Shown: one piece after another, positions 60,432 to 64,000 of the stretch | Layout: each line of letters opens with the position of its first letter | Position numbering within the stretch: position 1 is the stretch's first letter | NCBI RefSeq assembly: GCF_000379065.1 | Contig: NZ_KB900614.1 | Coordinates: forward strand, 3,684,892 to 3,748,891 | Source of the DNA: Salinispora mooreana | Lineage (GTDB): Bacteria; Actinomycetota; Actinomycetes; Mycobacteriales; Micromonosporaceae | DNA length: 64,000 bases | Reading direction: 5' to 3' | Notes under the pieces: model-generated | What the model saw: only the letters and a program-made list of their open reading frames with translations | Told to the model about the DNA's origin: nothing | The model's database searches: none | Made by a program: the position numbers and the translations under genes

Positions 60432-60764
60432 TCAGAAACCGGGCAGGCCGAGGCCGCCCATGCCGCCGGCCACCGGCCCCATCTTCTGGTCGGTCAGCTC
60501 CCGGGCCGCCTCGGCGGCGTTACGCACGGCCGCGACCACCAAATCCTCCAGGGTCTCGACGTCCTCCGGATCGACCGCCTTGGGGTCGATCGTGACCGAC
60601 TTGAGCTCGCCGGTGCCGGCGACGGTCGCGGTGACCAGGCCACCACCCGCGGCACCGGTCAGCTCCGCCTCGGCCAGCTCGGCCTGCGCCTGGGCGATCT
60701 GCTGCTGCATCTTCTGCGCCTGCTTCAGCATCTGCTGCATGTTCGGCTGTCCACCTGGGCGCAC
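60432..60764 (-). CDS. YbaB/EbfC nucleoid-associated protein
   Basis: 110 residues. Start set at GTG 60764 (MRPGGQPNMQQML) because AAGGAG lies 6 bases before it; the longer frame begins inside the ribosome site. Coiled-coil-rich MLKQAQKMQQQIAQAQAELA, then VTATVAGTGELKSVTIDPKAVD. Dimeric DNA-binding protein, nearly always between dnaX and recR. Confidence 0.95.
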   Translation of the reverse strand: MRPGGQPNMQQMLKQAQKMQQQIAQAQAELAEAELTGAAGGGLVTATVAGTGELKSVTIDPKAVDPEDVETLEDLVVAAVRNAAEAARELTDQKMGPVAGGMGGLGLPGF

Positions 60765-60859
60765 GAACGGCTCCTTAATCACTCGACCTGCTGCGAACTC
60801 TGCTACTGCTCACTGGTGTTGCCTATTTGGTGTTACTTCCCGCCGGCAGCGCCGCCACC

Positions 60860-63277
60860 CTAACGGGACTCCACCTCGTCGATCCGCTCCGCGCCGAACG
60901 CCTCGCGGAGCAGCCGCACCGCCTGCTCCTCACTGGACTGACGGGCGGTCCGCTCATCAATCACCTCGTCCAGCGGCTCGTCCCCCGGATCGAACCCCTC
61001 ATGCACCACCGCGGAGGCCGGACCACCCCGCGGCGCCCCGTCGTAGTCCGGATCGTACGGCGGCTCACCAGCCCAGTCCGGCTCCGCTATCCGCCGCGGC
61101 GCGGCGGCGGAACGCTGCGCCTGCCCCCTACCGGCAGCCGCCGCCCGGGCAGCGGCGATCGCACTACTCGCCGGGGAACCGCTCGGCGCCGACGGCCGGG
61201 ATACGGCCGCAGGGGCAGGCGCCGCACCCGCGCCGGAGGCCCGGCCAGCACCGGCGGTCGAGCCCCCCGGCCCCGCAACTGACCCCGCCGGCGCCGCTGC
61301 TGACGGAGCCGTGGCGGCCGCCCCCGGCCCACCCGGGCGGGCCGTCGCGGGCCACTCCTCGGCTGCGCCACCCGCCGGCTCGGGCGGGGCAGCAGCCCCA
61401 CCGGGGCGCGCCGGCTCCGGCCACTCCTGCTCCTCGGCGGACCCAGCGGAGCGCCGGGTCGCACCATCGGCCGACCCACCACCGGCCGACGAGCGAGTTG
61501 GCGCGGCTGGAGGTGCCGCAGGCTCCGGCCGCGCCGACGCGGTCGCAGGCCGCGTCGGGCTGCTGGCACGGGCCCCGGCAGCGGGTCCGCCGACTCGCTC
61601 ACCGGCTACCTCGCACCTGATCTGCCAGCGCTCGCCCAGCTCCTCGTGGAGGGACTCGATGAGCAGATCCGGCTCGTTGGCGAGGGCTTGGGCGTGAAAC
61701 GGATAGCGGAAGGCCAGCACGAGGGTCTGACCGTCGACCTCGTGGACCGTCGCCTCCCGCGCCCAGGCAGCGGCCTTCTTGCTCTTGCGGCCGACCCGGC
61801 CGACCACCTCGGGCCAGCGCCGCCGTACCGCGGCCGCGTCGAGCGGGCCCGGGCCGGTCGTACCCGGCCGGGGCGGCTCGGGAGTGGCCGGGTCGGGCAT
61901 GACCGCCGGCCGGGGGGAGGTACGGCGAGAGTCGTCGGACGCGGCCGGACCCGCCGGACCCTCCGTGCTCGCGGACATCGCGGTAGCCGCCGGGCGAGGC
62001 GGGGAGTCGACTGCCGGCGCGGAAGCCGCACCAGCCGCCGGGGCAGGGGCAGCCGGTGCGGAAGACGAGCCAGCGGCCGGCGGGGTGGAGGCAGCCGGCG
62101 GGGCGCCGGCACCGGCGAGCGTGAGCCGACGCTCCAGAGTTTCGAGGCGTTGCAGGAGGCCAACGGTCGAGTCGTCGGCACCGGGCAGCAACAGCCGGGC
62201 GCAGATCAGCTCCAGCAGCAGCCGGGGCGCGGTGGCACCCCGCATCTCGACCAGGCCGTCGTGCACGATGTCGGCGCACCGGGACAGGGTGCCCGGTCCA
62301 AGCCGCTGCGCCTGGGCGGTCATCCGCTCGATCTGGTCGTCCGGGCCGTCCACCAGGCCCTTCGGCGCGGCGTCCGGCACCCGCTGGAGGATGATCAGGT
62401 CACGCAGGCGCTCCAGCAGGTCAGCGGCGAACCGACGCGGGTCGTGACCGGCACCGACGATCCGGTCAACCGTGGCGTACGCCGCCGCACCGTCCCCCGC
62501 GGCGAGCGCGTCGCACATCTCGTCGATCAACGCCGAGTCGGTGACGCCGAGCAGCGCGGCGGCCCGGGCGTAGGTGACGCCCTCCGGACCTGCCCCGGCG
62601 ATGAGCTGGTCGAGCACCGAGAGACTGTCTCGGGCGCTGCCGCCACCGGCCCGCACGACGAGCGGGAAGACCGCCGGTTCGACCTGGACGCCCTCGGCCT
62701 GACAGAGCTGTTCCAGGTAGGGCCGGAGCACCTTCGGTGGGATCAGCCGGAACGGGTAGTGGTGGGTCCGCGACTTGATCGTGCCGAGGACCTTCTCCGG
62801 CTCGGTGGTGGCGAAGATGAACTTGACGTACTCCGGGGGCTCCTCGACCAGCTTGAGTAGGGCGTTGAAGCCGGCCGACGAGACCATGTGCGCCTCGTCG
62901 ATGACGTAGATCTTGAAGCGGCTCTGCGCGGGCGCAAAGAACGCCTTCTCCCGCAGCTCCCGCGCGTCGTCAACGCCGCCGTGACTGGCCGCGTCGATCT
63001 CGATGACATCGATCGAACCGGCACCATCGGTAGCCAACGCCCGACAGGAGGCACAGGTCCCACAGGGCTCCGGGGTCGGGCCGTGCTCACAGTTGAGCGA
63101 CCGGGCCAGGATGCGGGCGCTGGAGGTCTTGCCACAGCCGCGCGGCCCAGAGAAGAGGTACGCGTGATTGAGCCGCCCGCCGCGCAGTGCCTGCGACAAC
63201 GGCTCGGTGACGTGCTCCTGCCCGATAACCTCGGCGAAGGTACGTGGCCGGTACTTGCGGTAGAGCGCCAGCGCCAC
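60860..63277 (-). CDS. dnaX: DNA polymerase III gamma/tau subunit
   Basis: 805 residues from GTG with GAGGAGG 9 bases upstream. Clamp-loader AAA domain: ALYRKYRPRTFAEVIGQEHV, Walker A SGPRGCGKTSSARIL, zinc module CEHGPTPEPCGTCASC, DEAHMVS, sensor ATTEPEKV. Residues 400-560 and 600-800 are long Pro/Ala/Gly-rich linkers around the tau domain (RRRWPEVVGRVGRKSKKAAAW). Links polymerases and loads the sliding clamp. Confidence 0.96.
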   Translation of the reverse strand: MALALYRKYRPRTFAEVIGQEHVTEPLSQALRGGRLNHAYLFSGPRGCGKTSSARILARSLNCEHGPTPEPCGTCASCRALATDGAGSIDVIEIDAASHGGVDDARELREKAFFAPAQSRFKIYVIDEAHMVSSAGFNALLKLVEEPPEYVKFIFATTEPEKVLGTIKSRTHHYPFRLIPPKVLRPYLEQLCQAEGVQVEPAVFPLVVRAGGGSARDSLSVLDQLIAGAGPEGVTYARAAALLGVTDSALIDEMCDALAAGDGAAAYATVDRIVGAGHDPRRFAADLLERLRDLIILQRVPDAAPKGLVDGPDDQIERMTAQAQRLGPGTLSRCADIVHDGLVEMRGATAPRLLLELICARLLLPGADDSTVGLLQRLETLERRLTLAGAGAPPAASTPPAAGSSSAPAAPAPAAGAASAPAVDSPPRPAATAMSASTEGPAGPAASDDSRRTSPRPAVMPDPATPEPPRPGTTGPGPLDAAAVRRRWPEVVGRVGRKSKKAAAWAREATVHEVDGQTLVLAFRYPFHAQALANEPDLLIESLHEELGERWQIRCEVAGERVGGPAAGARASSPTRPATASARPEPAAPPAAPTRSSAGGGSADGATRRSAGSAEEQEWPEPARPGGAAAPPEPAGGAAEEWPATARPGGPGAAATAPSAAAPAGSVAGPGGSTAGAGRASGAGAAPAPAAVSRPSAPSGSPASSAIAAARAAAAGRGQAQRSAAAPRRIAEPDWAGEPPYDPDYDGAPRGGPASAVVHEGFDPGDEPLDEVIDERTARQSSEEQAVRLLREAFGAERIDEVESR

Positions 63278-63445
63278 AGCGTCCCGCCTCCTCTCGACCG
63301 AGCCATTCTGCGTCGGTCCGGCCCGGGTGACCACCCGCCCCGCTGACTCCGCGGCAAGGAAGGAACCAGATTGACGCCCGCGTTAGCAGAAGGAGCCCTT
63401 GCTGACAAGGCAGCTCAGCGGCAGGTGCCGACGGCGGCACCGAAA
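63278..63445. other. Gap between SRP RNA and dnaX
   Basis: Contains the possible SRP RNA end hairpin (63424-63441), a small CCTTG-CTGA-CAAGG stem (63397-63410), and otherwise only the dnaX leader. No gene seen. Confidence 0.5.
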
Positions 63446-63536
63446 GGCCCCCCGTGCACCCGCCAGAGCCCGCTTATCCTTGCTGCCTTCCGGCCCTGGG
63501 GAGGTTCACGAGATGCACGCCGCACGGGGGGTGCAC
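63446..63536 (-). ncRNA. ffs: Signal recognition particle RNA (small bacterial type)
   Basis: On the minus strand, AGGGCCGGAAGGCAGCAAGG is the conserved SRP domain-IV tip that binds Ffh. The ends GTGCACCCCCCGTGC and GGGTGCACGGGGGG pair to close a hairpin of about 91 nt. Ends are estimated from this pairing. It lies 170 bases before dnaX, the usual place in actinobacteria. A GGTGCC/GGCACC stem (63424-63441) follows and may end it. Confidence 0.93.
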
Positions 63537-63615
63537 ACAGCCTACCCGACCGATTGTCGATCACCGGGGGGTGGTGGGGTGGGGGCCCCCGGCGGGACCT
63601 GTATCCTGTTCGGCG

Positions 63616-63700
63616 GAGGATTCGCCTAGAGGCCTAGGGCGCACGCTTGGAAAGCGTGTTGGGTTCACACCCTCACGAGTTCGAATCTCGTATCCTCCGC
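63616..63700 (+). tRNA. tRNA-Ser (anticodon GGA)
   Basis: Acceptor GGAGGAT pairs with ATCCTCC; discriminator G. The anticodon stem CACGC/GCGTG closes the loop TTGGAAA, giving anticodon GGA. A long variable arm and TTCGAAT T-loop fit class II tRNA-Ser. 85 nt; CCA is not encoded. Confidence 0.97.
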
Positions 63701-63725
63701 TCGCGGTAACCGCGCAAAAGCGCAG

Positions 63726-63755
63726 GTCAGGCCCCGGTTTACGCCGGGGCCTGAC
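63726..63755 (+). terminator. Terminator after tRNA-Ser
   Basis: GTCAGGCCCCGG, six-base loop, CCGGGGCCTGAC: perfect 12-bp stem 25 bases past the tRNA, followed by GATCTTT. Confidence 0.8.
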
Positions 63756-63835
63756 GATCTTTAGGGGGCATGGCGGGGGCAGGGGTCACTCCGCAGGCTT
63801 CCCAGGCCTCTGCGACAACCGCTTCAATACCCCCG

Positions 63836-64000
63836 CTACATACCCTTCGCATAGCCCCCACGCCGGGCCTCCTCCAGTTCGGCGGCGAGCTGTTCGCGGA
63901 GGTGCACCTCCAGCAGGCGCCGCTGCTCGACGACCGCTAGTCGAACATATGTGCCAACAGAATGGGAGGGGGTTCCCGCAGCGCGTCGTGAATTAGGGCT
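63836..64000 (-). CDS. C-terminal part of an unknown protein, cut by the window end
   Basis: The minus frame is open from the window edge for 54 codons to TAG. It has strongly GC-biased third positions and a charged helix, VEQRRLLEVHLREQLAAELEEARRGG, before the end AKGM. This codon pattern supports real coding. No family recognised. It converges on tRNA-Ser; whether it belongs to an element inserted there cannot be told from here. Confidence 0.5.
   Translation of the reverse strand, partial: SPNSRRAAGTPSHSVGTYVRLAVVEQRRLLEVHLREQLAAELEEARRGGYAKGM

Noticed and set aside
1..64000. CRISPR array, integrase, prophage structural genes, replication origin
   Set aside because: No regularly spaced repeats, no tyrosine or serine recombinase motifs, no capsid/terminase proteins and no DnaA-box cluster were seen.

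Overview
The window is about 71% G+C with strong third-position G/C bias. It has frequent GTG (and one TTG) starts, ATGA-coupled gene pairs and an actinobacterial gene complement (DUF3263, DUF4032, a CDC48-type AAA protein, a MhuD-like haem monooxygenase). Together these suggest a filamentous actinomycete, most likely Micromonosporaceae (Micromonospora/Salinispora-like). That placement is inference; no 16S gene is present.

Layout. 0-2 kb: a threonine-synthase-family gene behind a clear SAM-I riboswitch. 2-10.5 kb: an accessory region of lower coding density. It holds a secreted protein with rare TTA codons and relics of a GntR gene, a beta-helix protein and an IS701-like transposase. It also holds a group of six genes (kinase-like, HD phosphohydrolase, two unknowns, XRE-TPR regulator, deoxyribosyltransferase-like), then two small GntR genes, a 39-residue Cys-motif protein and a mini-DivIVA protein. 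A 44-bp sequence repeated at 2.7 and 9.1 kb flanks this group. 10.5-21 kb: an ABC exporter whose ATPase is fused to an alpha/beta hydrolase, a methyltransferase, a two-domain AAA ATPase, a GNAT enzyme, DUF3263 and a second ABC exporter. 21-25 kb: an amino-sugar catabolic locus (DeoR regulator; SIS, ROK kinase, nagA). 25-34 kb: DUF4032, PAP2, a Tat/lipoprotein carbonic anhydrase, an RCK channel-like protein, a carotenoid-type FAD enzyme, enoyl-CoA hydratase, an MSMEG_6728-type protein and a MurG paralogue. 35-40 kb: an APC permease, a putative Fe-S regulator-cupin-MhuD operon, an FAD oxidoreductase and an ECF41-like sigma factor. 40-53 kb: recD2, 5'-nucleotidase, GAF-GGDEF protein, lysC-asd (with the internal beta-subunit start), nitroreductase, leuA with a Leu4 leader peptide, an MFS exporter and a secreted HNH nuclease. 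53-60 kb: a dppABCDF peptide transporter. 60-64 kb: recR-ybaB-dnaX with SRP RNA upstream and tRNA-Ser(GGA).

Working together. Aspartate-family and leucine synthesis are represented by lysC-asd, the thrC-like gene under SAM control and the attenuated leuA. recR, ybaB and dnaX form the usual repair/replication operon with the SRP RNA ahead of it. The amino-sugar genes form one translationally coupled unit facing their regulator. The most promising undescribed material is the 4.1-9.0 kb accessory group and the regulator-cupin-MhuD operon with its start-proximal operator. The thrC-like gene under a SAM switch may be a MetM-type homocysteine synthase rather than a threonine synthase.
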